Position numbers and translations under genes: made by a program
Shown here: positions 42,843 through 52,147 of the stretch, piece after piece
Numbering within the stretch: position 1 is the first letter of the stretch
Layout: each line of letters begins with the position of its first letter
DNA from: Streptosporangium roseum DSM 43021
GTDB lineage: Bacteria; Actinomycetota; Actinomycetes; Streptosporangiales; Streptosporangiaceae
NCBI RefSeq assembly: GCF_000024865.1
Contig: NC_013595.1
Span: 5,270,001-5,334,000, forward strand
Direction: 5' to 3'
DNA length: 64,000 nt
The notes under the pieces: generated by a model
What the model saw: only the letters and a program-made list of their open reading frames with translations
What the model was told of the DNA's origin: nothing
Databases searched by the model: none

Positions 42843-43157
42843 GTGCTGGACACGTCGATCACGCGGAATCGTGTCGGTACTGCTGCGTACAACGGAATCA
42901 TGGACACCTTCGATGTGCTCGTGACGGCTCGTTCCAACGGCGACCCGAAGTCCGAGCAGTTCGACCGGCAAGTGGCGATGATCAGACCCATGATGATCCG
43001 GGATCCGGCCACCACGATCCGGCACAACCGGCTGAGCGGCTCGCGCGCCGAGCACCTCAGCAACATCATCAACACCCCGTTCGAGGCCGCACGCGTGTAC
43101 GGGACCGCGATCACGGGTGCGGGTGGAGCCGCGGGTGAGGCCGCGGCGCCTGGCTGA
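42843..43157 (+). CDS. Unrecognised small protein (85-104 aa)
   Basis: GTG 42843 or ATG 42900 may start the frame. The sequence MDTFDVLVTARSNGDPKSEQ, DRQVAMIRPMMIRDPATTIR and HNRLSGSRAEHLSNIINTPF has coding character and ends at 43157 in a Gly/Ala tail. No ribosome site precedes either start and the 5' side abuts the Tn3 relic, so it may be truncated. No family recognised. Confidence 0.4.
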   Translation: MLDTSITRNRVGTAAYNGIMDTFDVLVTARSNGDPKSEQFDRQVAMIRPMMIRDPATTIRHNRLSGSRAEHLSNIINTPFEAARVYGTAITGAGGAAGEAAAPG

Positions 43158-43242
43158 CAGGCACCGCCTGCCGGGGCCTGGCTTGAGGTGAGCCGGCAAG
43201 GCAGATGGGTTCCCGCCCAGGACGCCGCGACTGGCCGGCTTT

Positions 43243-44127
43243 GTGGAAACCCTCAATGCGCTGTCGCTGAGCGGCTGTCCAGAGTTCATGGCCATGGATA
43301 TGGCGTGGGTCGCGGTACGAGGCATGGTCGGGCTGGTGCTCGGGGCGGTGATGGCCCTGGTCGAGCTGGTGTGGGTCGTCATCGCGGTGCCGCTGCTTGC
43401 CGTACCGGTGAGCCGCCGCTGGTCGATCCGTGGCACCCGGCGGCTGGCCGCGACCGATCGGATCCGGGTCAATCGCTGTCTGGGCGGTGCCATCGCTCCT
43501 GGTCTGGCCGGGGGCGCGCGTTGGCGTATGTGGCGATGCGCGCCATCGTGGGCGGGCTCGGTGGCGCGGCGCTGGTGCTGGTCGGGATCTGGGTGGCGGT
43601 GAGCTGGCGGGCGCTGTCCGGCGGTACGGGCGAACGCGCCGAAATGAGCTGGTATGACCCGATCACCTGGACGACGTTCGTGGTGCTCGTCGTCTTCTTG
43701 GCGGTGCAGGCCCTGATCGGCCTGGCGACCCTGGAGCGGCGGCTGGCGGTATGGGGCCTGGTGCCCAGTGGCAAGGAGGTGTTGCGGCGCAGGGTCGAGC
43801 AGTTGTCGCGGACGCGGGCGGAGGTGCTGGAGGCGGTCGACGACGAGCGGCGGCGTATCGAGCGGGACGTGCACGACGGGGTACAGCAGCGGCTGGTGGC
43901 GCTGGGCATGTTGCTCGGCCGCGCCCAGCGCCTCGACGATTCCGGCGCTGCCGCCTCGCTGTTCCGGCAGGCGCAGGAGGAATCCCGTCGCGCCCTGGAG
44001 GAGCTGCGGGAGGTGGCCTGGCGGATCTACCCGGTGGCCCTGGACGACGGCGGGCTGCCGGCTGCGCTGGAGTCGCTGGTCGACCGCTCGAGTGTGCCGA
44101 TCGTCCTCGACTACGACGTACCGGTGC
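43243..44127 (+). pseudogene. Sensor histidine kinase, frameshifted and lacking ATPase domain
   Basis: The first frame has a membrane region (AVRGMVGLVLGAVMALVELV, VWVVIAVPLLAVPVSRRW). At about 43490 the coding switches to a second frame: AYVAMRAIVGGLGGAALVLV, TTFVVLVVFLAVQALIGLAT and the HisKA_3 helix DERRRIERDVHDGVQQRLVA with phosphoacceptor His. It breaks off at about 44125 after VPIVLDYDVPVRP, exactly where the HATPase domain should begin, and is joined to an unrelated C-terminus. One frameshift plus loss of the catalytic domain leave no kinase activity. No response regulator gene is adjacent. Confidence 0.75.
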
Positions 44128-44278
44128 GGCCATGCTCCAGGCCGCGGCCGCCGGGATCGCCGCCACCGAAAGCAGCGATCCCGCCCATCAGCGCCTGGCC
44201 CGGATGCACGCCTTCTACGAGTTCCTGCTTGGCGAGATCCCCAGTCTGCTGGACCGCTGGCACCAACAGTCCAACTGA
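44128..44278 (+). pseudogene. C-terminal fragment of an unknown protein joined to the dead kinase
   Basis: In a different frame from the kinase the segment reads AAAAGIAATESSDPAHQRLA, RMHAFYEFLLGEIPSLLDRW and HQQSN, then stop. It is clearly coding-like and helical but has no start. It was presumably brought next to the kinase by the deletion that removed its ATPase domain. Confidence 0.45.
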
Positions 44279-44554
44279 TCCCGCCCCGCTCCGGCCCCCT
44301 CCAGCGTTCATGTACGTAAGCCAACGGTGGTCGCGGCCGAGCCGGGTACCCCTCCCACGCTTCAGTGCGCGACTCGCGTACGTGGGGTGCCACCGGAATA
44401 CGGCAGAAACGGGCCGCAGGCTGAGGTGAGTGCCGGCCAGTATCGATCGCGACAGCGTCGGGCAGTGCGGATCTCGGGGGCGGCGACTTCGTCGGCGAGC
44501 AGGGTTGTCAGTTCGGAGCGGCGGCCTGCTCCAAGGGGCAGGGGCTGAATCTGG

Positions 44555-44960
44555 CTACGCGGCCCTGACGGTGTTCGCGCGGATTCCGTCGATCAGGGAG
44601 CCCAGGCCGCGGTGGAACGCGTCGTCCCAGTCGTTGTCGCTGGGATGCCCGTGCGCGGCCAGCGTCGGATACGCGTCGCGCTGCGCCCTCAGGATTTGTC
44701 AGCGGCGTCGCGGATGGTCGACTCGTCCTTTCCGCGCCATGACACCTGGCTGACCGTGGCCCCGATCACAAAGTGCGACAGTCCGTAGGCAGCGACGGTC
44801 AGCGGCGCGTCCTTCAGCCCGGCGCGTTGCAGCGTCGCGTGCAGGAATTCGGTCCGCGCCGACGTTCGCCCCCAGCATCGGACGACCCATCAGCGTCGCG
44901 CTCCACGCCCACGAGCTGTTCTGCCGTCTGGTCATCTTGGGCGCCGTTGGTCTGTCAGGC
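44555..44960 (-). pseudogene. TetR-family regulator, C-terminal part with frameshifts
   Basis: The minus strand reads SSWAWSATLMGRPMLG, then in another frame RTEFLHATLQRAGLKDAPLT, VAAYGLSHFVIGATVSQVSW and GKDESTIRDAAD, then after a second shift LRAQRDAYPTLAAHGHPSDN and FHRGLGSLIDGIRANTVRAA. This is the TetR_C ligand-binding domain (TetR/ActII-type). The DNA-binding N-terminus is missing and two frameshifts are present. It is inactive. Confidence 0.7.
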
Positions 44961-45118
44961 ATGTGAGGCAAGTAGGCGTTGGAGAACCTGCCTCACTGAT
45001 ATCCAGGGGTTGTAAGGCATGTCGGCCATGTCAGGTGCGCGGGCCGAGTTCGAGGAGATGCCGGGGTCTCTCGGCCCGACCAGCCCGGCATCCGACGCTG
45101 ATCGGATCGTGCGAGCGA

Positions 45119-46459
45119 TCATGATCGTGTTCGACCTTTGATCGTTTCGCGTCGAACGAGGAGTTGCGAGCTCACGGCCGACCCGACAGCGATGAGGGCG
45201 ACGATGCTGATCAAGGCCAGCGACACCGTCGCGGACTCTCGCCCGGAGAGCTCCATCGCGTTCCGGAAGATCTCGCCGGCGCCGTGGAAGGCGAAAGCGG
45301 TCGCGCCACAGCCGAAGACCAGCCCGGCGACACCGACGACAGCAGTGACGATCTTGCCGACTTTTACTGGCAGGAAGCGCGCGAGACTGGCGCACACCAA
45401 GCCGGCCAGAACGACATCGGCAACGGCGACGCTGACCATGGCGCTGCCCATGTGGTCCTCGAATTCCCCCCACGTTTCGCCGGCATCGGGGAGTCCGGCG
45501 ACGCCGAGCGCCGTCATGACCGCCATTGCCAGCATGGCCACCATCGGCGCGGCTACAACGACCGGCTGCCGCTTCTTCGGCAAGGCCGGCAGGATCTTGG
45601 TGTCGCGCCGCACGCGGACCGTGGTTGCGGGCTGCTCACCCGCAATGTCACCTGCCATGGCCAGTGCTTCTTCGACCGTCGGCCTACGGTCTGGGTCCTT
45701 GTCCAGTAGCCGGGTGATGAGCTGCGTGAGCGGGCCGGTTCGCTGCGGCGCCGGGGCCTCCTCCAGTAGCACTGCGGCCAACGTCGCTTCCTGGGTATCG
45801 CGGCGGAACGGTGAGACGCCCTCAACGACCTGGTAAAGGGTCACGCCGAGGGAGAACAGATCCCCGGCGGGAAGGCCGTCGCTGCCACGCAACCGCTCGG
45901 GCGCCGTGTACTCCGCCGAGCCGATGAACATCCCGGTAGCAGTCAGTGCGGTGTCGGTGGAGTGGATTGCCGTCCCGAAGTCGGTGAGCAGGACCTTCCC
46001 GTTCTCGGCGAGCATGACGTTGGCCGGTTTGATGTCGCGGTGCACGACACCTTCCCGGTGTGCTGCGCCGATCGCCGTCAGCAGTGCCACGGCGACTTCG
46101 ACGGCCCTGCCCACCGGAAGAGGTCCGTGCTGCTTGACGTGCTCGTCCAGCGAGCAGCCGTCGACCAGCTCCATGACGATCCAGGGAAGGCCGTCGTCGA
46201 TGACGACGTCGTGGATCGCGACGATGCCGTCGTGCTTGCGCAACCGGGCGGCATTGCGGGCCTCGCGCGTGGCCCGTGCCAGCCGCTCGGCTCGTGCGGT
46301 TTCCGGCATCCCCGGCGGCAGTTGCAGTTCCTTGATCGCAACGTCCACGTCGAGGGTCTCGTCGCGAGCCCGCCAGACCCGCCCGAAACCACCGGACCCC
46401 AGCTCGGCGGCAAGCCGGTAGCGCCCGCCAACCACATCACCGGCCAGCCTCGAAGTCAT
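45119..46459 (-). CDS. Ser/Thr protein kinase with C-terminal membrane domain
   Basis: A 446-aa Hanks-type kinase. The glycine loop is GSGGFGRVW (21-29), ATP-anchoring K43 lies in VDVAIKEL, the catalytic loop is HRDIKPANVML and the metal motif LLTDFGTAI. The activation segment TGMFIGSAEYTAPERL has APE-like TAPE, and GDLFSLGVTLYQVVEG follows. After residue about 290 come a basic linker and four hydrophobic helices (VVVAAPMVAMLAMAVMTALG, VSVAVADVVLAGLVCASLAR, VTAVVGVAGLVFGCGATAFA, VSLALISIVALIAVGSAV). There is no PASTA domain. It probably couples an envelope signal to cytoplasmic phosphorylation. Targets unknown. Confidence 0.92.
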   Translation of the reverse strand: MTSRLAGDVVGGRYRLAAELGSGGFGRVWRARDETLDVDVAIKELQLPPGMPETARAERLARATREARNAARLRKHDGIVAIHDVVIDDGLPWIVMELVDGCSLDEHVKQHGPLPVGRAVEVAVALLTAIGAAHREGVVHRDIKPANVMLAENGKVLLTDFGTAIHSTDTALTATGMFIGSAEYTAPERLRGSDGLPAGDLFSLGVTLYQVVEGVSPFRRDTQEATLAAVLLEEAPAPQRTGPLTQLITRLLDKDPDRRPTVEEALAMAGDIAGEQPATTVRVRRDTKILPALPKKRQPVVVAAPMVAMLAMAVMTALGVAGLPDAGETWGEFEDHMGSAMVSVAVADVVLAGLVCASLARFLPVKVGKIVTAVVGVAGLVFGCGATAFAFHGAGEIFRNAMELSGRESATVSLALISIVALIAVGSAVSSQLLVRRETIKGRTRS

Positions 46460-46920
46460 GCACCGTCTCCCGCCATCGCGCTTGGCATGAACAGTTGATC
46501 AGGGTACAAGCCCCCATCATCGGTGCATGCCCGTTTGTTTCACCTGGTGCGCAATACGAAGGCGGCGGTCATCGCGCGCTATCTACAGGTGGTGACCCCC
46601 GGCTGATCCGCTTCACTCGACCGAGCATGCCCGGCGAGACGGCGCACGTCACGACCTTGTCACCTCTTGAACGCGCCTGACGTACCAGACAAGATCATCG
46701 AACGTTGGCCTGCGGAAAGAGGACAACAACCCAAGATAACTACGGCGGCCCGAGCCGGGTTCCGGGTGTTCATGGCCTGGGCCCGTCAGGCAGGCACCGG
46801 CTGGTGTTCTCGCGGCGGACTGGCGTGGTGGTGAACCGGCCCTCGGTATGGCCTGACCGATGATTTTTCCGCGCCGTGCTGGTCTGTACGCCGAGTACCG
46901 ACTCACAGGAGGCTGACGCC
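46460..46920. other. Intergenic region, possible coding scrap
   Basis: At about 46660-46820 the plus strand reads LLNAPDVPDKIIERWPAERG, then QQPKITTAARAGFRVFMAWA. It looks like a fragment of coding sequence without start. Nothing else is recognised. AGGAGG at 46906-46911 belongs to the next gene. Confidence 0.35.
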
Positions 46921-47190
46921 ATGCGGAAACTGACCTTCGGCATGAACCTGAGCCTGGACGGCTACGTCGCCGCGCCCGGCGACGACCTCGGCTGGAGCGT
47001 GCCGAGCGACGAGCTGTTCCACACACGGGCCGGGCTGATCGACGAGTACGTGCTGGTCACCGCACCGGTCTTGCTGGGCAGCGGCACGCCGTTCTTTACG
47101 GCCCTGGACAACTGGGTGAACCTGACCCTGATGGAGACCCGGACGTTCCCCGACGGCGTACTCCTGACCAGGTACGAGACCAGGCGCTGA
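46921..47190 (+). pseudogene. Dihydrofolate reductase-family (RibD_C) gene with internal deletion
   Basis: An excellent start (AGGAGG, ATG 46921). The N-terminal MRKLTFGMNLSLDGYVAAPG and the C-terminal LIDEYVLVTAPVLLGSGTPF, TLMETRTFPDGVLLTRYETR are both typical of DHFR/RibD_C proteins of about 185 aa, but the product is only 89 aa. About 100 central residues, including most of the NADPH-binding core, were removed in frame at about 47015-47028 (after SDELF). Translation is probable but a functional fold is not. Confidence 0.75.
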
Positions 47191-47385
47191 GTACCCAACC
47201 TCGGATCGGCCCGTGCTTCGGGTCACCCAAGGATCTCGTGGCGCTGTGTTCCGAGGCGATCGTGATACCCGCCCCGGATCACAGGCCGTGTATGTAAGAG
47301 CTTCACACCCGGCGCACCCAGATGCCGATCACTCACATGCCTTACATGGCTGACTGAGCCTCAAGCCGCTGACCTGCGAGTTCCA
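47191..47385. other. Short spacer
   Basis: No gene or strong hairpin seen between the DHFR-like relic and the hydrolase relic. Confidence 0.4.
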
Positions 47386-47691
47386 TCAACCACCCCAGAT
47401 AACTGGGACCTCCGGCGAGGGGCGCAGGAACCCGATCTGGCCGGCCATGATCACCTGGTGGTCGGGCACCAGAGCATCGGCCACCTCCAGCAGGGTCGCG
47501 GCGCAGAAGTTGGTACCCGGCAGCAGTAGCACGCCCGGCCCCTGCCCGGCGGTGACCACCGTCGTGGCCCCCGAACCGGTCTCCAGGGTGTGCGTTCGGT
47601 GCCGGGGCGCCCAGGAACCCAGCCGGTCCCGACACCAGGTACGGACCTGCCGCTCGCCGGCGGGTGAGGTGTAGATGGTCAAGGAGGTCAC
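47386..47691 (-). pseudogene. Alpha/beta hydrolase, N-terminal part only
   Basis: From GTG 47691 the product reads RLGSWAPRHRTHTLETGSGA, then TTVVTAGQGPGVLLLPGTNF with the oxyanion-hole region, and VADALVPDHQVIMAGQIGF, and stops after about 100 aa. Full proteins are about 270 aa. The nucleophile elbow and the Asp/His part are missing, with a frameshifted remainder (LMELAGQRLEAQSAM) to 47342. A DosR-like box lies 115 bp upstream of the start, so it may once have belonged to the regulon. Confidence 0.65.
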
Positions 47692-47805
47692 GGGAGAGCC
47701 TTTCCGCGCAGGAACATCAGGTCCAAGCGCCGACCAGGCTTCCGCATACGTTCAGCAGATCATCGAAACGGCGGCCGGAGCGGGAGGCGAAGGCCATCGA
47801 GGTGA

Positions 47806-47818
47806 GGGACCTTCGGCC
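47806..47818 (+). promoter_or_regulatory. DosR-like box (GGGACCTTCGGCC)
   Basis: Same motif as the boxes at 49.7, 53.1, 55.2, 57.2 and 62.9 kb. It lies in the 290-bp spacer between the nitroreductase stop and the hydrolase relic, so it has no intact target gene. Confidence 0.5.
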
Positions 47819-47978
47819 TTCAGCATCCGCGTCTGACCGGGGCTGCCTTGCGGAACGCGTCTGCCTTGACGACGGCGGGAACTACCAGGGCGGAGGAAGT
47901 GTCGTCGGCGTGCGGGTGGGACTGAGCTGCAGGCAGCCTGTCGCACGGGTCAGGCTCGCGGAGCCTTGCGCCTTTGGG

Positions 47979-48980
47979 TCAGCTGGGCCGGCGTTCTTGC
48001 AACACGTCGGTGACCGGTCGCCGGATGCCCTCGCTGTCGTCGGAGGTGTAGCCCAGACGCATGATCATCTGAGGGTGCCGGCCCGACAGCAGTTCCTCCC
48101 GCAAAAACTCCCGCAGATGGACCGTCTCCAGCGCCTGGGTGTGGAAGGCCGCGTGCACGTCGTAGGCGGAGGCCTGCAGCAGGACACGCTGCAACGCCTG
48201 ACCCGCCGTGATCCAGTCCTCACGGGCATCGGCCGGCGTGGTCAGCACCGCCACCGTCCCGGTGGAGGCGGCGAAGAACTGATCGGCGTCACTGCCCCAG
48301 GGATGACCGTGGGCGTAGTCGCGCTGGGCGAAGTGCGGAGAGGTCCGCCGGGGCTCGCGGGGGTAGCCCTGCGCCGGGACCCCGTCCCCGCGGGAGCTGC
48401 CCGGCGGCTGGGCCCAGCTGATCATCTCCAGGGTCAGCAGCCGGTCCTGGGACTGCACGTCCTGGGCGGCGCAGGTGAGCGCGGCGAGCACCCGGACGGC
48501 GGCCTCGGAACGGACCGGCGTCAGCCGCGCCCCCTCGGCCTGCGCCTGGGCCACCAGCGCCTCGATGAGACGCTCCGGCACGGGCAGGTCGGTGAAGCCG
48601 GCACGGTGGGTGCGGCGGCGTTCGATCTCGGCGTGCAGCAGCCGGGTGTGCTCGTCGGCGACGACGGCCTCCCCCATCCGCACGGTCGCCAGCAGGGCGG
48701 GACGGTCGGGGTCGGGCAGCACCCTCACCCGCGGCTCCCAGCCGAGCGCGCTCAGCGTGAGCCGTACGTTCATCAGGGCGGCGCCGCAGCTGATCAGCAT
48801 CTCGCGGCCCGCGGCGTCGCCGAGCCGTAGTTTCCTGTCGCTGTCGGCCCGCAGGGCGATCTCCTCGCCGTCGACGGCGAAGGACCAGGGCTGGGTGTTG
48901 TGCACCGACGGCGCCCACACGGCGGCCTGGACCGCCGCGCGGATCGCCGAGGTGATCTCCTCGGTGGTGCGAGCGCTCAT
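47979..48980 (-). CDS. Acg-like FMN-binding nitroreductase-family protein
   Basis: A 333-aa protein of the Acg family (M. tuberculosis Rv2032 type), a duplicated nitroreductase fold. AAVQAAVWAPSVHNTQPWSF contains the FMN-contacting S-x-H-N-x-Q-P-W motif, RTHRAGFTDLPVPERLIEAL follows, and the second half contains ITAGQALQRVLLQASAYDVH and MIMRLGYT. In M. tuberculosis Acg is DosR-induced and has no known reductase activity, since a lid covers the flavin. It is 13 bp downstream of the CBS-BON gene and so in the same operon behind the box at 49715. Confidence 0.88.
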   Translation of the reverse strand: MSARTTEEITSAIRAAVQAAVWAPSVHNTQPWSFAVDGEEIALRADSDRKLRLGDAAGREMLISCGAALMNVRLTLSALGWEPRVRVLPDPDRPALLATVRMGEAVVADEHTRLLHAEIERRRTHRAGFTDLPVPERLIEALVAQAQAEGARLTPVRSEAAVRVLAALTCAAQDVQSQDRLLTLEMISWAQPPGSSRGDGVPAQGYPREPRRTSPHFAQRDYAHGHPWGSDADQFFAASTGTVAVLTTPADAREDWITAGQALQRVLLQASAYDVHAAFHTQALETVHLREFLREELLSGRHPQMIMRLGYTSDDSEGIRRPVTDVLQERRPS

Positions 48981-48993
48981 GATTTCGCCTCCG

Positions 48994-49653
48994 TCACAGA
49001 AGGGGCGGGGTGGGGGTCAGGTCGTCGGATCGGTAGGCCAGGCGGTTTTCCACGTCGAGGACACCGTCGATCCCGTGGACGGCCGCGGCCAGGCGGGAGA
49101 TCTGCGAGCGGAAACCGACGTGACCCGTCAGCGTGACCACACCCGCCGCTACGTCGACCGTCAGGTGCTCCCGGTCGACGTAGAGGCGATTGCAGATCTC
49201 GGTGATCTCGCCGTCGATCTCCTCGGCCGGGCGGGTGAAGACCTTCAGCAGATCGCTCTGGTGCACGGTTCCGACGAGACGTCCGGTGGCCGGCTCGATC
49301 ACGGGAAGCTGCTTGATCCGGTAGCGGTGCATCAGCCGCGCCGCGTCCCGGACGACGGTGTCCTTCGTGACCGTGATCGCGGGGCTGGTCATCATCTCCC
49401 GGGCCGTGATGCCTGCGGCTTTGTGGTGCTCCTGGCGTCTGCGACGGCTGTCGAAGACACTGCCCGCAGAGGTGGAGTCGGTCTCCTTGAGCAGCAGGTC
49501 ATCGTCGGAGACCATGCCGATGGGGTGGTCATCGGCGTCGATGACGGTGAGCGCACCGACCTTGAAACGCCGCATGGCCTCGACGATCTCGGTGAAAGGC
49601 GCCTCCGGTCGTACCGCGACCGCTCTGGTGCCCATGACATCTGAGACCTTCAT
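48994..49653 (-). CDS. CBS-pair protein with BON domain
   Basis: A 219-aa protein. ATG 49653 follows GAGGAGG. CBS1 at about residues 5-60 (MKVSDVMGTRAVAVRPEAPF, VGALTVIDADDHPIGMVSDD), CBS2 at about 85-145 (TAREMMTSPAITVTKDTVVR, QLPVIEPATGRLVGTVHQSD). A BON domain follows at about 150-215 (EEIDGEITEICNRLYV, TVDVAAGVVTLTGHV). Such proteins bind adenine nucleotides and often appear in hypoxia or stress regulons. Its operon with the Acg-like gene and a DosR-like box 62 bp upstream support a role in dormancy. Confidence 0.9.
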   Translation of the reverse strand: MKVSDVMGTRAVAVRPEAPFTEIVEAMRRFKVGALTVIDADDHPIGMVSDDDLLLKETDSTSAGSVFDSRRRRQEHHKAAGITAREMMTSPAITVTKDTVVRDAARLMHRYRIKQLPVIEPATGRLVGTVHQSDLLKVFTRPAEEIDGEITEICNRLYVDREHLTVDVAAGVVTLTGHVGFRSQISRLAAAVHGIDGVLDVENRLAYRSDDLTPTPPLL

Positions 49654-49714
49654 GATTGACCTCCTCAAAGACCCTCAGTCACGACGATCCCGCAGTGATG
49701 TCGAGAGCGTCAGC

Positions 49715-49726
49715 GGCGAAAGTCCC
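49715..49726 (-). promoter_or_regulatory. DosR-like box upstream of the CBS-BON/Acg operon
   Basis: On the minus strand GGGACTTTCGCC, 62-73 bp upstream of ATG 49653. Confidence 0.6.
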
Positions 49727-49770
49727 CCTCACATAGGACTTATGTCTGTTTTCTCCCTAATAGTCTGCTT

Positions 49771-52059
49771 TCATTCTGCCGCCGAGTTGGCAGCCAGGGA
49801 GAAGTAGGCCTCCTCCTCCTGGTCGAAGTGGAGGACCAGGACGGCGTGCAGACCGTAGAGGCAGGCCCGCAGGTCGTCCATTTGCTCCGCGCGCACCCCG
49901 TCGGTCTCGGTGAGGGCAAGGTGATTTCCCACACGCCGCACGAGGCGTTCGATCTCGGCGTGCGCCCTGCTCATGGTCATCGTGGCCTCGAGACTGCCCA
50001 GCACCTGCCCCATCGCCGGATACAGCCGCTGTTCCTCGGCCCGCTCATGGGGCAGCAGGCGTTCGGTGAGGAAACTGTGGACCTCTCGCAGCCGGTCCAG
50101 GGACGCCGCAGAGGGAGTTTCGCCCAGTTCGTCAGCTGTCTCGCGGATCAGTTCCAGGGGCGGTCGCAGTGAGGAGTGCTCCGTCTCGAATCGGCGTAGC
50201 AGGGCCTCGGTGGCGGGGTCGACCACCGTCCGAGTTCCCCGCACGGGGCGCAGCGCCCGTAGCGCGTTGACGATCACCGTTATGTCGATGGCTTCCTGCA
50301 GGAGGGCGCCGACCGCAGGCACCAGTGCTCCGGCTGCGGCGGCCGCCATGGCCAGCAGTGACAGCGCCATCCCCATGGCCGCGCTCTGTACGGCGATGCG
50401 GCGGGAGCGGCGGGCGACGTCCATGGCGTCAGCGAGCCGGTCCAGGCGGTCAGTGGTGAGCACTACGTCGGCTGCCTGGGTGGAGGCGGCCGAGCCCCGG
50501 GCGCCCATCGCCACCCCGACGTCGGCCGCCGCCAGGGCCGGGGCGTCGTTGATCCCGTCGCCTACCATCACGGTCACCGCCCTGGCCGCCTCCTGCCGTA
50601 CCGCCCGGACCTTGGCGGCGGGGGTCTGTTCAGCCAGCACCTGGTCGACGCCGAGGACGATGCCCACGCTTTCGGCGACTTCGGCCCGGTCCCCAGTGAG
50701 CATGACCATCCGCTCGATCCCGGCGCTGCGCAGCCGTCTCAGAGTCCGCGCGGCATCGGCCCGTATGGCGTCGCGGAGCAGGATCACTCCGCTGGCCTGG
50801 CCATCCACCGTCACCCAGACGGTCATGGCGCCGTCCAACGCGGCCCGCGCCCGCTGGGCCCGCTCCCATTCCGAGCGAGAGGGGGCCGTGGCCTTGCCGA
50901 CCTCTATCCGGTGCCCCTCCACCACCCCCGTGGTCCCGGTGCCGGGCTTCTCCCGGACCTCAGCCGGTTGCGGCAGCACGGCCCGGTGCACGCGGGCGGC
51001 GTCGACGATCGCAGCGGCGAGCACGTGAGAGGACATCTGGTCCACCGCGGCGGCCAGGCGCAGCACATCATCGGCGCGGGCGCCGGGGGCGGCCACGACG
51101 TCGACCACCTGCGGCCGTCCGGAGGTCAGCGTGCCGGTCTTGTCCAGGATGAGCGTGCGGGCCTGGCCCAGTCTCTCCAAGGCTCCGCCGCCCTTCACCA
51201 CCACCCCGTGTCGCGCCGTGCGAGACAGTCCGGAGGCGATGGCCGCGGGTGCGGCGAGCAACAGCGGGCAAGGGGTGGCGACGACCAGCACGGCAACGGC
51301 CCGCACCGGCTCGCCGGACAGCAGCCAGGCGGCGGCCGCCAGCAGGAGCGTGGCCGGCAGGAACCAGGCGGCGAACCGGTCGGCGAGCCGTACGACGGGG
51401 GCGCTGCCGGTTTCGGTCTGCCGCGCCAGCGCCACCACTGCCGCATAGGTGCTGTCCGCCGCGGTCCGGGTGGCCCGCAGGCCGAAGGCGGCACCGGCGT
51501 TCACCACACCGCTGCGCACGCCCTCGCCCACGGCGTGCTCCACCGGTATCGACTCCCCCGTCAGCGCAGACTCGTCCAGCAACGCGAGATCGCCCGTCAC
51601 CAGCCCGTCGACGGGGACGATCTCCCCGCTGGGGATCAATAGCAGGTCACCGGGGCACACCTGCTCGACCGGCACAAGGCGAGGCACCCCGTCCTCATAG
51701 CGCCGGGCCGAATGCGGCGCGCGTTCATACAGGGCGTTCAGGTCACTCCTGGCCCGGTGCAGGGCGTAGTCCTCCAGCGCCCGGCCGGTCGCGAGCATCA
51801 CGCCGATCAACGCTCCGGCGAGATACTCCCGTACGGCGAGCGCCCCGGCAAGGGCGAGCACGGCGATGGCGTCCACGCCCAACCGGCCGCTGCGCAGCGC
51901 CGAGATCACCCATCCGGTCGCGGGCACCAGAGCCGCGACGGTGACCACCGTCCACACGATGTCGCCGGCCGCCTCCGCACCGGCCAGGTGAAGCATGAGT
52001 CCGGCCAGTAATCCGGTCACAGTGACCAGGAGAAGGGCGATGGTGGCGAACCGTCTCAT
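49771..52059 (-). CDS. P1B-5-type metal ATPase with C-terminal hemerythrin domain
   Basis: A 762-aa protein. ATG 52059 was chosen; upstream frame is a shadow of the neighbour. No N-terminal metal-binding domain. Actuator TGES at 168-171, TM4 metal motif TPCP at 262-265 (not CPC), phosphorylation DKTGT at 306-310, hinge GDGIND at 500-505. From about 620 a hemerythrin-like four-helix domain: H628, H661, H671 with E675, H700 with E704, H744 with E748. TPCP plus a hemerythrin tail is the mark of the P1B-5 group (Nia of Sinorhizobium, and an Acidothermus homologue), which moves Ni and/or Fe. The di-iron tail may sense oxygen or metal. Confidence 0.9.
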   Translation of the reverse strand: MRRFATIALLLVTVTGLLAGLMLHLAGAEAAGDIVWTVVTVAALVPATGWVISALRSGRLGVDAIAVLALAGALAVREYLAGALIGVMLATGRALEDYALHRARSDLNALYERAPHSARRYEDGVPRLVPVEQVCPGDLLLIPSGEIVPVDGLVTGDLALLDESALTGESIPVEHAVGEGVRSGVVNAGAAFGLRATRTAADSTYAAVVALARQTETGSAPVVRLADRFAAWFLPATLLLAAAAWLLSGEPVRAVAVLVVATPCPLLLAAPAAIASGLSRTARHGVVVKGGGALERLGQARTLILDKTGTLTSGRPQVVDVVAAPGARADDVLRLAAAVDQMSSHVLAAAIVDAARVHRAVLPQPAEVREKPGTGTTGVVEGHRIEVGKATAPSRSEWERAQRARAALDGAMTVWVTVDGQASGVILLRDAIRADAARTLRRLRSAGIERMVMLTGDRAEVAESVGIVLGVDQVLAEQTPAAKVRAVRQEAARAVTVMVGDGINDAPALAAADVGVAMGARGSAASTQAADVVLTTDRLDRLADAMDVARRSRRIAVQSAAMGMALSLLAMAAAAAGALVPAVGALLQEAIDITVIVNALRALRPVRGTRTVVDPATEALLRRFETEHSSLRPPLELIRETADELGETPSAASLDRLREVHSFLTERLLPHERAEEQRLYPAMGQVLGSLEATMTMSRAHAEIERLVRRVGNHLALTETDGVRAEQMDDLRACLYGLHAVLVLHFDQEEEAYFSLAANSAAE

Positions 52060-52118
52060 GTTCTCGGCCTCTTGCGGCGTCCTGAGTCGTCCATGGGTCG
52101 GGAGGTCCGCTTTGATCA

Positions 52119-52131
52119 GGACATCCGGCCC
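52119..52131. promoter_or_regulatory. Weak DosR-like match ahead of the P1B-5 gene
   Basis: GGACATCCGGCCC, about 60 bp upstream of ATG 52059. It deviates from the other boxes at two or three positions, so it is only tentative. Confidence 0.25.
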
Positions 52132-52147
52132 GTGGGCGACTCGGCGG

